A stretch of 64,000 nt of DNA, from assembly GCF_014529535.1 (NCBI RefSeq), contig NW_023503372.1, forward strand, positions 124,001 to 188,000. The letters run 5' to 3'. Position 1 is the stretch's first letter. Every line of letters starts with the position of its first letter. The stretch comes from Bradysia coprophila (Eukaryota; Arthropoda; Insecta; Diptera; Sciaridae). The notes under the pieces were generated by a model. The model made no database searches. It was not told where the DNA came from and was given only the letters and a program-made list of their open reading frames with translations. Of this stretch, positions 1 through 10,938 are shown piece by piece. The position numbers and the translations under genes were made by a program.

Positions 1-382
1 TACGGGAATTGACAGATTTAAACACGATTGAGGTTCGGAATGGCGTCGGGTTGAGCCTACCAGAAAATTAATTTTCAATTTCGGATTTAACCCGAACCGA
101 AACTGTCAAGTCCGGCTTCTAATAAAATTGATTTATGCCAGTCCGAGGTGCATGTAAAAAAAACCGCCTTTTGGCCAGTCCAGGTCTGCGTTTGTCAAAT
201 CTGTCGTAAGATTCTTTCTTCTACAAAGCAAAGAGCTTTGTCTAATACCTCCACACTTCAACTAACCTACAGTCAGTCAGTCAGTCAATATCTAACGTCT
301 TCTCCATTAACAAGGCCATTCAATACAAGAACTTTCCACCCTATTGATGAACAAAAACAATCAACCCGACAAAAGGTCTTAC

Positions 383-2910
383 CTTTAGCATCGGCAGCCA
401 CATCGCTGGAATTGATGGACAAATAGATCTTCGACAACATAAATTGCTGGGCCGTATCATTTGCTGTAAACTGGAGCATCATTTGCGATTTCTGTCCCCA
501 TGTAACAGTAATGTATTGATTAGCGGTTCCGCACGAACCCTCGGCAACTTTGGTATCATTGACTGGAATGTTGTACAGAACGTTTGTGTCCTTATCGGCT
601 GTTTGAATGAGAGAAAAATCAATAAATTTTTTGCTGATATTTAATGGAATAATTATACAAATACAGTCTTATCAGTGAAAACGAAACGATGGGAGGAACT
701 ATACATGATGTACATAGCAGCGCATAAAGACAAAACTGCAAACATTGCATTTATGTAGGCGACATAAATCATTTCATTTGTGTGCTTGATACAAACAGAG
801 TACAATGAATGCATATAGAAGAGAACTGCAAATAAATTGTGCAGACGCGTCAGTTTGCCTGTTATCAAGAAAGTGTATGAGCAACTCTGTGTTGCATTCG
901 GAATGTTTTGAAATTTGATAAGAATATCCTTGAGACCAACTGAATCAACTGAATTACCATTTTATGACTAAATTTAGTTTTGAATATCATTTCGGAATTT
1001 GTTTTCTTCATCCGTATGAATGACTCAATGAATGACTGGATGATGCAAATGATTAACTGTATTCCGCATCCGTTGTGTAGGTCATCATTTTGAATTCCAA
1101 AACATTAATTCACAATCACAGAATGTCTTTGGAATTTTTGTTTGGAATTGGTACATAAACCGTAATAGCACCAGACCGATAACTTCTACTTAAGTTTTCA
1201 TCCATTATAACGAGGAACGTATGTTTGCATTTCTAATGAGTGTGAGTCACACAGAAATTGTGTTGTTGTGGTGGGGCCAAAGACATTTGTCAAAGTAGAA
1301 TGAATTTCACTGAAAATTCGACGACATGAGTATCAACGAAAGAGAAGAATCGATGACAACTCGTCATTTCTTCAGGAACTCGACACTTCTTCAGAAAATC
1401 GTCGAATTTTCAGTGCCATGGGGTAATTGCGACACAGTCGATCCTAACAAAATTGATGCAATATTGATGCATCGGACTTTAAGAGTCCATAACACGACCT
1501 GCTCACTCTTAATGTTAAAATTTTCTGTTCTTTGAGCTTTGAGCAGTATGAGCATGAATGGAAAAGTAATGTCTGAAGTTGCTTCGAATTTATGTCGGGC
1601 TATGATTTCGGGGCCGGAACAGCCTAAAACAATTTTTTTTAAACCCGACCGAGAGCTCATTCGAATGACTCAAAACCCGACGAGCCAATCAACTATTCGG
1701 TCTTTCGGGCTAGCCCGCCCATCTCTAATTCCAAAATTATCCTTGAAAAGTGTGCCAAGTTACTACCCCATTTCAGACTTACCAACATTCTTATAGGTCA
1801 AATTCAATTGCACAGCCAATTGAACAATAACGCAAGTTTGATTCTTGTCGCCGAACGTCCATTTTCTATACTCTGGTGACGGAACTGGTACAGGCGATGG
1901 GGCAACAGTAGTAGTACTTGGGGCTGGTGTCGTAGTAGTTGAAGTAGTTGGAGTGGGTGTTGTAGGGTCCGTTGAAGTGCTTGTAGTAGTGGTGGTGGTT
2001 GGTGGCGTTGTTGTTGATGTGCTCGATGTGGTTGTAGGTTCCGGTGGAGCCTCAGTTGTTGATTTGGTTGTCGGATCGGTCGGTGCTTCAGTTGTTGTTG
2101 TTGTTGTAGTTGTTTTCTTTCTTTCTTCCTCTTGAGCTAAAGATTTGTTTACGAAAAAAAAATTAGTCAACGGAAATGATAGTTAACGGAAATTGCCAGA
2201 GTTGTTATTAGAACAGTCTGTGTAGGGAAATTTTCCATCACAAACGTACGTCACTCACATGAGTTTCATTCAAAGTGACGCCTATTTTACCTAAATGTTG
2301 ATACAAACGGTTCGACAGTCGTATAATCAGCTTTTGTATGCTAATTGAATTGAAACGAAAAAAAAATCGGATACTATTTGAATGATGGAAATAGCTAAAC
2401 TATGGTGGTGGAATATGACGTTCGTCGGGCGGATAAGATAATACTATTTATGTTAATCAAATAATAGTTAATTAGATAACTGTACATCTGTAGCTTAAAT
2501 AGTAGCTTAAATCGCAGTTATCTCTATCACCGACGCCATAAATAAATAACAGATCAGGTTAGGGTCGAAACAGTAATCAATGAAAAATAAAATTGTTGTA
2601 AAGTCAATACACACGGCGAGACAAAGAAACACATTTCGTATGACTAATCGAAATTGAATGATACGGGGCAGCAAAAAATATCGATTCAATGCCTTTGTCC
2701 ATGTAATACGCCGTCAAAAATTCAATAATTTCGATTTTTATTCGAGAATCCATTGACTGAGATTTCGCAATAATCAAAATTGATTGTTACGACCAGCGGA
2801 AAAAAACCCCTTTTTTGCCCCACTTCAAAATCAATCCAAAAATTTGACTTACCACAAGCACAACTTATTAAAACAATTAACAAAATGACTGACGCTTTTT
2901 TATGGGCCAT
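383..2910 (-). CDS. Lamp1: LAMP-family lysosome-associated membrane protein, 5' part (runs off left edge)
   Basis: Three coding exons are visible: 2910-2853, 2136-1783 and 598-383, joined in phase 1 at both junctions, each with GT-AG borders. Exon 1 encodes a signal peptide (hydrophobic core VILLIVLISCAC). Exon 2 encodes a long Thr/Ser/Pro-rich mucin-like stretch and then the start of a luminal beta-domain with an N-glycosylation site (NLTY) and a conserved-looking Cys. Exon 3 continues that domain (GSCGTANQYITVTWG) with further NxT/NxS sites. This order, signal peptide then Ser/Thr/Pro hinge then Cys-containing luminal domain, is that of LAMP1 and related lysosomal glycoproteins. The rest of the luminal domain, the membrane segment and the cytosolic GYxx-type tail must lie left of the window; a donor GTAAG follows at 382. 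The intron of about 1.2 kb (599-1782) holds a dispersed repeat. Family assignment rests on recalled LAMP patterns, not on a search. Confidence 0.75.
1507..1745. repeat. Dispersed repeat in Lamp1 intron, related to 63040-63640
   Basis: Bases 1507-1595 closely resemble 63311-63392 (shared core TTTTCTG, TCTTTGAGCTTT, then AGTAATNTCTGAA). Both are followed or preceded by short CCCGAC / GGGC words that look like degenerate inverted repeats. This is a non-autonomous dispersed element; I see no coding capacity. Confidence 0.5.
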
Positions 2911-4165
2911 TTTTACCGAATACTTTAGTTAACTAATAGAAATATCACAAAATTTTAATTCTTTTTTTTTTGTTAAACAGTCGTAACTATATCAGTCGTA
3001 GAAAATGTGTTCTTATGTATTGGGATGAATTCAAAATGAAGTTGCTTGTTTCTTTCAAGACAGTGCCTGCAATGACATATGCAAATGAACCATACGAATC
3101 ATGCTATACAGACAAGACTTTTCACAGTGTATGTGGATGAACCGCAAAGTGAATTAGTCTAAAAGAAGAATAAACGAACATGATAACAACAAACCGAGAT
3201 AAACACAAACAAACACAAAACTGGCTCAGATTATTTCGTTCTATCTAGACATAACATATAGGACGTTATCTTGCGATGAAAGCGGAATGTCCTCGGAAAT
3301 GTCTCGTATTCTACCAAAGAAACTAAATGTCTCGCTACTTAGTAATAGTTATTTGTTTACTGAGGAAGGAAAATAGGCAATTTCAACAAAAGCAAAGTCT
3401 TACGGCCAGAGCGAATCGTTTGAGTTGTAATTTTCTATTTTCTTCCCGACGTGAACACATGTATATGTGAGGTTCGATTAACCGCTTTTCCCCCAAAACA
3501 TAAATTAGTTACACAACAAAGATAAAGGTGACAGTTCGGGGTGAAAATAGACACTTTCCACGCCTCCCGAACTGTCATCAGACAAAGCGTCAATAAAATA
3601 TGATTTTCACATTGCCTTTTGAGGGGAGAAAAGGTACAAAAGGTCCTTTACGCAATTTCGCTGGCAGTGTGGGCTACATTGTTGAAAACGGATACGCGAA
3701 AAGTCGTTCTTATGAAGGCGAGTATTCGTTTGTTAACACGAATTATGTACATAACTTTAGATTCGAACTACAAACCAAAAATACTTTGCCTTGGGTTGTA
3801 AACGTTGTAATATATACCTGATAATCCATAACAGACCGATCAGACATATAGATAATTGGTAAAACTGTATTGGGTACAACCGAATCCATAAAATTTGAAA
3901 TTTTTGGCGGCCAAATTCAACATTCAATGTTTTACCGATTCATTGGATTTATACAATATCGGTTTCCTTCCCATCCTGATAAGTTCGTTCACCGAGTTCA
4001 TCGCTCCATTTTCGTTCATCACCGAGATCTCTATTCGCAAAACACATCACAAATATTTTCATCGTCTCAGGACGACGTATCTACGGAATCCCTAAATTGT
4101 TAAAATTGAATTATTAAAATCGAAATATCGTGTGGAACTGTAGCTAATATCTTAGTCAATTTATC
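2911..4165. other. Intergenic between Lamp1 and Fis1-A; dispersed repeat plus Fis1-A promoter
   Basis: This is a divergent spacer of about 1.25 kb. The left end should carry the Lamp1 promoter and 5' leader on the minus strand; no clear TATA box is recognised. Bases about 3360-3655 are one copy of a dispersed repeat seen again at about 49310-49590: both have a GGAAGAAAATAG-like block, then a gap, then AACTGTCATCAGACA and the phrase CTTTTGAG.GGAGAAA. The short open frames here are not conserved between the two copies and I do not call them genes. Confidence 0.5.
3932..4085 (+). promoter_or_regulatory. Conserved upstream block of Fis1-A
   Basis: About 150 bp that recurs ahead of each of the three Fis1 copies (also 10796-10925 and 14698-14833). 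Shared words are ACCGATT, CTCCATTTTCGTTCATCACC and CACATCACAAATATTTTCATC. Position just upstream of each start codon and conservation between paralogs suggest promoter or 5' leader. Transcription start is not visible. Confidence 0.55.
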
Positions 4166-5117
4166 ATGGCAAAACCGGCACAAGAAGCCTCGCAAGAAGT
4201 ACAAGCAGTACCAGAGGAAGTTGACGACAATCTCACTTTGTTTGAAGCGTATATAAACGAGTCGTCTACTGCTTCTGAGATATTGGTAATTGCACAAGAT
4301 AGTTTGCATCGTATCAAAAGAAACATTTTGCTGTTTTCTCGCATACTGATACTGTTCTTGGTGACGCCTGACTTTGCGCTACATGAATAGTGAATGCGTA
4401 ACAGTCAATTCTTTTTCTATCGCAAAACTCTCAAAGTCAATTGTTTTAGCGCCATTTGTCTTCGACGTAAAACTTGAAAAAATTTGATAATTTCTCAAGT
4501 GATTTCACCCTGGATTTCTGGTCCACTTACTGCAATCCGTGTGATCTCTATTCAACTTTTCCTCAACTTTCCTTTCAGGCAATGGAAAAGACCTATCTTA
4601 AAGCGGTAAGAGAAGAAATGCTCACAAATAAGCTTCGATTCGATTATGCAACGGAACTAATCAAAAGTGCGGTCCATGGAGATATACGTAAGGTAAAATT
4701 TTAACTCAAATCGACTAATTAGACGTGGTCGAGACTAATTTTTAAGTTCTGTCGAACAGGGACTCGTTATCTTGGAAGATTTGAGCATAATACACCCTCA
4801 AGGAAATCGAGAATACTTTTTCTACCTGTCCCTTGGATATGCACGTCTTAAAGAATACTCCAATGCGTTACTGTGTCTGAAGTCCTTTTCACTGACTGCA
4901 CCAGAAAATAAGCAGCTTGTAGAGTGGAAAGTAAGTTTCAAAATTATGTGACAAACAGCAACATTTCACCTTGTAACCAGTAATGTTGTTCCAGGAATAT
5001 CTTGAAGCCAGGATGAAACGAGAAGCAACAATCGGCTTGGCCGTCACTACCGGTTCAGCTTTGCTTATCTGTGGAATCGTCGGTCTTGGTCTAAGCTTTT
5101 TGAGAATGCGCCGATAG
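4166..5117 (+). CDS. Fis1: Mitochondrial fission 1 protein, copy A
   Basis: Four exons: 4166-4285, 4579-4692, 4760-4930, 4995-5117, all in phase 0 with GT-AG borders, giving 175 residues (family usually about 150). Fis1 is a tail-anchored outer mitochondrial membrane protein whose two TPR-like repeats recruit fission factors. Exons 2-3 give the TPR pair: LRFDYATELIKS, DIRKGLVILEDL, then NREYFFYLSLGYARLKEY, matching the Fis1 consensus of (Q/F)xYAxxLxxS, DIxKGxxLLE and RxYxFYLAxGxxRLKxY. Exon 4 encodes the C-terminal membrane anchor (glycine-rich hydrophobic run) and a basic tail RMRR. The N-terminal 40 residues are acidic and differ from other family members. A polyadenylation signal AATAAA lies at 5311-5316. 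The start was chosen because sequence around this ATG aligns with the starts of copies B and C. Confidence 0.85.
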
Positions 5118-5559
5118 TTTTGCCGTTCATTTGATTTTGAAATTATTTTTTTCTCTTTTGTGATCGAAATTTTCCTTCTAAGCAAACCAAACAGTTAATA
5201 TTGAAAGATCTCAGCGGTAGACTTAATTTATATGTAAATAGAATGATGAGTGGTGTATGATATTGTATTAGAGATGTAAGAAGCTATTTTGAGCGTCCAA
5301 ACGGATGCGAAATAAAATTCAATTTTTTGTTACTTCATAGTTCATCGGTGTCGTTATTTTGTTATAATGTTTTTGCGGCGCATTCTAAAGTCTTGCGTAA
5401 ATGCTAAAAGTAAATAATTTCGATCCATTAGGTTTGAGTCCTACATAGTCCGAACAGTTCTAGCAAAAGTTCTAGCGATCCTAGAGTGATGCTCTGCTGA
5501 TGAAGTTAGCTTCAACCAATCTGTATCTGCACCGATAAAGAATCCTAGATCAAAGCCTT

Positions 5560-6020
5560 AAGCACCTGGTCGATGAATTTAAAAACTTCCTGAAAAAGCT
5601 TGTCCGTAATCAAGTGACCTTAGTCTGGCTACTAAGGTATACCGCTATTCAGAGAATTTTACAAAGCCGGAGCTGAAGCTGAGGCTGTCGAAGGTTGTTA
5701 AGTCAGCAACTATGGACGACCTACCATGGAGTGCTACACCGAAAGCCTTCTGACCATTTGTGTCGAAATGCTGGAGCAATGACCTCCTATCACTTCCTAT
5801 GGAATTAAGGATAGTTGTTGGTGCAGTTACGAACCAATGTAAGCTTAACGATCATCCAGAATAGATCAGTCTATCTGATGGTCCCAAATGACGAATGAAT
5901 ATAAACATGAAATACTTGCCGCGCAAAATAAGTAATATGGCAACCCTATGTTCTTGTGGTCTAACACCTGGGACTGGTGTACATATCTTTAGGGATTTCC
6001 CACTTTTCACAAGCTTTAGG
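5560..6020 (+). pseudogene. Decayed non-LTR retrotransposon RNase H tail
   Basis: Reading the plus strand with frame changes and stops tolerated, the translation gives NQVTLVWLLRYTAIQ, recalling the RNase H phrase VxLVWVPGHxGIxGNE, then LSKVVKSATM. Further on come NQCKLNDH, a stop, and LSDGP, which resemble the LxxHLxxxGLxxxPxC segment near the C-terminus of I/R1-group LINE proteins; the Cys/His tail seems lost. Several stops interrupt it. No RT or endonuclease part is recognisable upstream, so this would be a 5'-truncated old copy. The call is by eye and could be coincidence. Confidence 0.35.
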
Positions 6021-6229
6021 TTTTGCACCTTCGGATATTTTGACCTCTAAGATGGCAATTATCTTCCAATCGAAAACCGGAAATGTTCCCTGATTGAGGA
6101 AGTAAGCGAGAACGGAACAAAAGATCCTTGATCCTGGTTTTTGCTTCGTCAAGAAGAGGCCTCCCAAAACTATAATCTAATTTAATCTAGTCCGACCATT
6201 TCCATTATAGTCATTTACATAACAAGGAC

Positions 6230-6290
6230 TACTTTTAGAGGCAGTGAAATTTCAGCATGAATTTGATTCAGCTGTTTTTCAGCGGATCCA
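6230..6290. mobile_element. Left half of an inverted-repeat DNA element, split by the LINE
   Basis: The sequence TTAGAGGCAGTGAAATTTC at the left matches in inverted orientation the right half (10180-10331), and both match the intact element at 33772-33983 (terminal TTAGAGGCAGTGAAA / TTTCACTGCCTCTAA). The inner edge ends at GATCCA, which is repeated across the LINE. Confidence 0.6.
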
Positions 6291-9200
6291 ACTTTCAACT
6301 TTTTATTACATAAATAGAACAAGAAGGAAATGAATCCTTATACAAATGTCCTTACGAATACACTTAGGATAATAATAATATTTACATTTGATATGGGCAA
6401 GACATTAACGACGATACACAGTACGATAATTAGAAAAGAAACATGATCAGATTCAGCGACGAACATTAGATACGAAGTATTGGCATAGTTAAAATCAAAA
6501 TTAAAGTTAGGCGTTACTGTGACGATTTAGGAAAGACAAAACAAAAATGGCAGAAAGGGGTAATGGTAATCATCAAAACTAGGGCAATTATACTTCTCGA
6601 TAGATTAACACAGGGCTCAAAGGACACAATCAAAACTTACGTGCATTTACGAACGAAATAAATCATGAAGACGCAATGAACTCTGTACCACAAGTCCAGT
6701 AGCAACCCGTTAGTCCACAAGTCTACAAATGCATGCTAAGATAGTCAAGACAAGCTTTTCCAAATCCCGCAGCCGAGTTAATTCTCCTCACACTGACAGG
6801 CAACGAATTGTAATCAGAAACTGTTCTGACGAAAAACGAGCGATTATACTGAACGGTGAGGTGCCTTGGTACCAAAAAAACATTACTTCGCGACGAGCTT
6901 CCGTGAATCAGCTTATCAAACAGATATGGTGGACTTTCTGATCTGACAATGTTATGTAATGCAGAGCAGCGCCGGTGTCTGATGTAAGTCATCAGAGAGC
7001 AGCCAAAAATCCTATTCACATAATCTCGAGTACTGTCATAGCGTCTTAACCCGTACACGAAACGAACACAGGCAGAGAAAGCTCTTTCGAGTGACTTAAC
7101 GTCAGCAGCGCTAAGGTTGGTTGAGTAAACACACTCGCCATACGTGAAAGCCGGTACAATGAGGGTCTTGACCAACATTAAACGCATTTTCGTTGAGAAA
7201 AGGTGACCGTTAGGCCAAAGGCTACGAAGCCTCGAGAACACGTTAGAGCATATCACTTTCACCTGACTCTTAAAGGAGAGTTTCCTATCCATGAGGAGGC
7301 CAAGATTCAACACTTCATCCATATACGGTATTACGACACCATCAAGAAGGATACGCGGAAACAATTGGGTCTTCAGTAGCGCATCACTCAGCTCAGAAAA
7401 AACAATCGCCTGAGACTTCTTCGCATTCAATGATAGACGATTCACACGTGCCCAGCGACTGACCGCATGCAGATCCTGGTTCAATCTGAAAACCGACTCA
7501 TTCAGACGACTCCTATCAAACGAATAGAACAATTGAACGTCATCAGCAAACACGTGGTGTGCAACCGCCCTCAAGCACGCTGGCAGATCATTGATATATA
7601 GCGAAAAAAGAAGCGGGCCCAGGACCGAGCCCTGCGGAATCCCAGATCCATTGCGCAACGGCTCTGACACGAAACCACCAATGCTGACACATTGGTGTCG
7701 ATCAGCGAGGTAGCTCCTGATGAGGCTAACAGCCGAAGCCTCAAAGCCGAACCCAGCAGATAGCTTAGAAAGGAGTCTAGAGTGATCAAGAGAGTCAAAA
7801 GCCTTGGAGAAGTCAAGCAGCACCATAATCGTAAGACGCTTCCTCTCAAACGATTTTCTGATCTCGTCAGAGACATGAAGCAACGCCGTACTCGTACTAT
7901 GTTTTTCCCTGAAACCAGACTGGTATTTGTCAAGCAAATCATTCGATTTAAGGTACGCAACCAACTGCTCCTTCGCTAGAATTTCTAACACTTTCGACAG
8001 GCAAGGGAGCACACAAATCGGTCTAAAATCATTTAATCCCCGAGATCTGCTCTTCTTATGAACCGGCAGCACCTTTGACAGCTTCCAGATACGCGGCACA
8101 GCAGAGGACGTGAAAACGTAGTTAATGATGTGGGTAAGCGGAGGCAAGACGAACGGCAAAATCATTTTAACAAACACCAGAGGGACTCCGTCCAGTCCAA
8201 CCGAATTTGACTTAATGGAGTTAACAGCCCTTGCAACATCGAGACTGGACACGTTGGAGAAGCTAAAACATGCATCACGGTTCGGAGCAGAAGCGACGGC
8301 TGCTCTGTGATCATCAGCACCACGTGTATGATCAGGCTTAACAAGATGGGCATTAAACTCACCGGCCGTAAACTCTGGTTTAACGCTACTCGACGACACT
8401 GCACCAATCTCCCGCAGATTCCTCCAGAGAGCCTTCGACCCGAGCCCAGCGTGAAGCTTAGGCTGCATGTAGTCATACTTAGCTTTCTTGATCAGATTAG
8501 TCACCAAATTGCGGAGGCGACAGTAGTGAGACCTTGTTACCCGACCACGTCTATACTCGGACTCTGCAACATCTCTCTCAAGGATAGCTCTCTTTATTTC
8601 ATTCGTAAACCAAGGCTGAGTAGAGGACAGAGACTTGTCAGCCCCAACCTGCTTCAGAGGGGCATGCGCATCGAGAAGAGAGAGAACTTTATCATTGAAG
8701 ATGTCCACCATATCACTTGCATCAGTTGAGTGAAAAATAGCATTCCATCCAATCGAAGAAGCATCAGAGTTAAGCGCACTAACATCCACTCGCAACAAAT
8801 TTCTCCTAAATCGGGGCACTCTAGCCAACGACTTGTTGCAGCTGTAAGATCCAAAAAGCAAGTCATGACGTGACATGCCATGCGACACCTGATTGAAGAA
8901 AATTACCTTTTCAGGCCTATTCGTCAGGCACAGGTCTATAAGCGAAGGTCGTTCATTGAACGGATAATGGGACGGTATGTCACCCACCGACTCCAGACCA
9001 AATTTACCGATAATGTCGGCAAACATACACTTACTGCAGGACCTACTCAAACAGGAGTCACACCGGCCATTAACTGTCCCCATTTGATTCTCATTAAAGT
9101 CACCTAGGATTAACACATCATCATATGCCACCGTGAGCTCAAGCAGTACATCTTCAAGCACATCCAACTCCTTAACATTAGGAGCCTTATAGTAAGCGCC

Positions 9201-10179
9201 AACCAGCATCTTAGAGTCAGGGAAGATAATCTCAATAAAGACGAACTCAGAAGAAATCTTATCGGAGACCTTGACGACTTTGTAACACAATCCTTTACGA
9301 ACGTATAAGATTACCCCCCCACTCTTCTTAGCATACCGATCATTCCTGACAGACACAAAGCCAAACAATTCAATCAACTTGTCCGAATGATAGCTCTTGC
9401 ACCAGGTTTCAGACGCTATGACAAGATCCGAATTAGTTTTCTCAAAGACAGCACGAAATTCATCAATCTTCGGGGGAATGCTACCCGCGTTAACATGACA
9501 AAAATTCAAACGATCACCATTAGCTTTCAATGTAGACCTGAGCACTACATTGGGTATACATACCGATCCATTGCGGACAGAGTTCAGATTAGCATTAGTC
9601 CTAGAAGACATCGAAAACACCGCGTAGCACGTAAGTTGGGAATGTGTCACTTCCAGATAGACTGCCGATGATTACCATTAAACCTAAGAAAACGCCAATT
9701 AATACAAATTCTAATTTAATGAAATGAAAACTTGAGATCGAGAGGCAAACGACGATAACAGAAATAACTTTCTTGATGAACACAATAAACATAAACACAA
9801 AAAACTTGACCATATCAGTAATCCAGATCCATAAATATTCCATATTCCATAATGCACCGAATTGAATTGATGTAGCCGCTAGGAGGAAGTAGGCGGCAAC
9901 GTCAGTTGGACTTGATGAGTCGCTGGAGTGTCCATCGGAGTGTCATTCGTGTCACCACTCTGAGTCGAAACGTTTTCTTTGTCCGCAACGCGTGAATTCC
10001 ATTTCGAATGGTTTCTGGTACGACGACGATTATTGCGTGACAGGAACGATGGGGCGCGTTCAAAGGATGGTGGAAGAAATTGTTCCAAATCGCTGATGTG
10101 AAGTATACAAATCGGCTTGTCGTTGACATTGCGTTGCACATATACCAATCCATTACGAGTAAAAAGCTCGTAAAAAAAA
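6291..10179 (-). mobile_element. Non-LTR retrotransposon (LINE, CR1/jockey-like) nested in a DNA element
   Basis: About 3.9 kb inserted into a short DNA element with a 6-bp candidate target duplication GATCCA at 6285-6290 and 10180-10185. Minus orientation: 5' end at right, 3' end at left. It carries the endonuclease-RT gene at 6723-9650 and a shorter open frame at 9879-10193 in the 5' part. About 430 bp of 3' non-coding sequence follows the RT gene. No long A tail is evident at the left edge. Confidence 0.75.
6723..9650 (-). CDS. Endonuclease-reverse transcriptase (LINE ORF2), apparently intact
   Basis: A single uninterrupted frame of 975 codons. The N-terminal third is an APE-type endonuclease (CHVNAGSIPPKIDEF, IASETW, LGDFNEN, then SRHDLLF in the usual S(R/D)H position). 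The middle is reverse transcriptase: LNDFRPICVLPCLSKVLE, LLDFSKAFDSLDH, IPQGSVLGPLLFSLYINDLP and the catalytic box FADDVQLF. The C-terminal part is the long helical tail typical of CR1/jockey-group elements (LVKTLIVPAFTYGECVY, then YIRHRRCSALH). No RNase H domain is seen. It copies element RNA at a nicked genomic target. The open frame suggests a young copy. The true start may be an internal Met (for example that of MSSRTNANLNS, 13 codons in) because the first residues do not look family-like. Confidence 0.85.
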   Translation of the reverse strand: MTHSQLTCYAVFSMSSRTNANLNSVRNGSVCIPNVVLRSTLKANGDRLNFCHVNAGSIPPKIDEFRAVFEKTNSDLVIASETWCKSYHSDKLIELFGFVSVRNDRYAKKSGGVILYVRKGLCYKVVKVSDKISSEFVFIEIIFPDSKMLVGAYYKAPNVKELDVLEDVLLELTVAYDDVLILGDFNENQMGTVNGRCDSCLSRSCSKCMFADIIGKFGLESVGDIPSHYPFNERPSLIDLCLTNRPEKVIFFNQVSHGMSRHDLLFGSYSCNKSLARVPRFRRNLLRVDVSALNSDASSIGWNAIFHSTDASDMVDIFNDKVLSLLDAHAPLKQVGADKSLSSTQPWFTNEIKRAILERDVAESEYRRGRVTRSHYCRLRNLVTNLIKKAKYDYMQPKLHAGLGSKALWRNLREIGAVSSSSVKPEFTAGEFNAHLVKPDHTRGADDHRAAVASAPNRDACFSFSNVSSLDVARAVNSIKSNSVGLDGVPLVFVKMILPFVLPPLTHIINYVFTSSAVPRIWKLSKVLPVHKKSRSRGLNDFRPICVLPCLSKVLEILAKEQLVAYLKSNDLLDKYQSGFREKHSTSTALLHVSDEIRKSFERKRLTIMVLLDFSKAFDSLDHSRLLSKLSAGFGFEASAVSLIRSYLADRHQCVSIGGFVSEPLRNGSGIPQGSVLGPLLFSLYINDLPACLRAVAHHVFADDVQLFYSFDRSRLNESVFRLNQDLHAVSRWARVNRLSLNAKKSQAIVFSELSDALLKTQLFPRILLDGVVIPYMDEVLNLGLLMDRKLSFKSQVKVICSNVFSRLRSLWPNGHLFSTKMRLMLVKTLIVPAFTYGECVYSTNLSAADVKSLERAFSACVRFVYGLRRYDSTRDYVNRIFGCSLMTYIRHRRCSALHNIVRSESPPYLFDKLIHGSSSRSNVFLVPRHLTVQYNRSFFVRTVSDYNSLPVSVRRINSAAGFGKACLDYLSMHL

Positions 10180-10193
10180 GATCCACATAACAA
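9879..10193 (-). CDS. Possible LINE ORF1 remnant
   Basis: A frame of 104 codons in the 5' part of the LINE on the same strand, ending about 230 bp before the RT gene starts. It is rich in Arg, Asn, Ser and Thr (SRNNRRRTRNHSKW) and has no zinc knuckle or RRM I can recognise. Its listed Met lies at or just outside the inferred LINE edge, so the true start is uncertain. Position is the only reason to call it ORF1. Confidence 0.3.
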   Translation of the reverse strand: MLCGSFFYELFTRNGLVYVQRNVNDKPICILHISDLEQFLPPSFERAPSFLSRNNRRRTRNHSKWNSRVADKENVSTQSGDTNDTPMDTPATHQVQLTLPPTSS

Positions 10194-10331
10194 TCAAAAC
10201 CTTTTTATACTATCACTGCTATACGCGTGCGTGTAGCGACTTCAACTGGATAAACAAGATTAAACAGTTTCCACTGTATATATGGGATCATGAAGCAAAT
10301 TCATGCTGAAATTTCACTGTCACTGACTGTA
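10180..10331. mobile_element. Right half of the inverted-repeat DNA element split by the LINE
   Basis: Starts with the duplicated GATCCA and continues CACATAACAATCAAAAC, as in the middle of the intact element near 33815-33830. It ends with the inverted terminus AAATTTCACTGTCACTGACTG at the right. Together with 6230-6290 it reconstitutes one element of about 210 bp. Confidence 0.6.
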
Positions 10332-10795
10332 AATAGTTGAAAAGTCCAGTGTGAATTTAGCAGATCCAATGCTAAGCCGAGATCAATAAACACACGAAAA
10401 CATGACTTTTCGTTTTATCCCGAGCTATGCAATAGATTTTCATATCAAGGCTGTCGGATGTTCATGCAATTCGATGAAAAGAAAAAGGATTTTCAGCCAC
10501 AAAGCATGTAAATGAACAAGTTACAACACTCACGAAAGCAGCTGACGCAGAACCCGTTTTAACAGTGAATTTCCTCGATATAAAATTATCCAAAATTATC
10601 TTTAAAAGTCTATGGAGGGCGGAGAAGCCACTAGCAAATTTATATGTCCTGCCTAGAAGTGCTTGTCTTACAAAAGGTTTACAAGTTAAACAAAGCATCA
10701 GTGAATGCCTCAAAACCTGAAAGAAACTGTGACTATGACCAATGGAACTTGCTGAATTATGAATTTTAGCCGCCTTAATGAAACATATTATTTTA
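10332..10795. other. Intergenic, no gene seen
   Basis: AT-rich spacer between the LINE-bearing element and the conserved Fis1-B upstream block. An open frame on the minus strand (10462-10713) has no recognisable domain. I see no repeat shared with the rest of the window. Confidence 0.4.
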
Positions 10796-10925
10796 CCGAT
10801 TCATCGGATCTACCGTTTCCATCCCCTCCCTTTGAATGTTCAGTTCACTGCGTTCATCGCTTCATTTTCGTCTATGAGGAAAACGCATCATAAATATTTT
10901 CATCATCTTAGGTCGTGTTTACGAA
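10796..10925 (+). promoter_or_regulatory. Conserved upstream block of Fis1-B, displaced by an insertion
   Basis: Counterpart of 3932-4085 and 14698-14833 (ACCGATTCATCGGATCTACC, then TTCATTTTCGTC, ATCATAAATATTTTCATC). In copies A and C the block ends within about 100 bp of the ATG; here it lies about 510 bp away because of the foldback element at 10939-11391. Confidence 0.5.
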
Positions 10926-10938
10926 TCGCAAAAAATTC

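Noticed and set aside
1845-2135. Plus-strand frame rich in Val and Gly
   Set aside because: It is the antisense of the Thr-rich mucin-like exon of the LAMP gene; its composition is explained by the ACN codons on the other strand.
7571-7960. Second frame of 129 codons inside the LINE
   Set aside because: Shadow of the reverse transcriptase frame on the same strand, with no separate motif.
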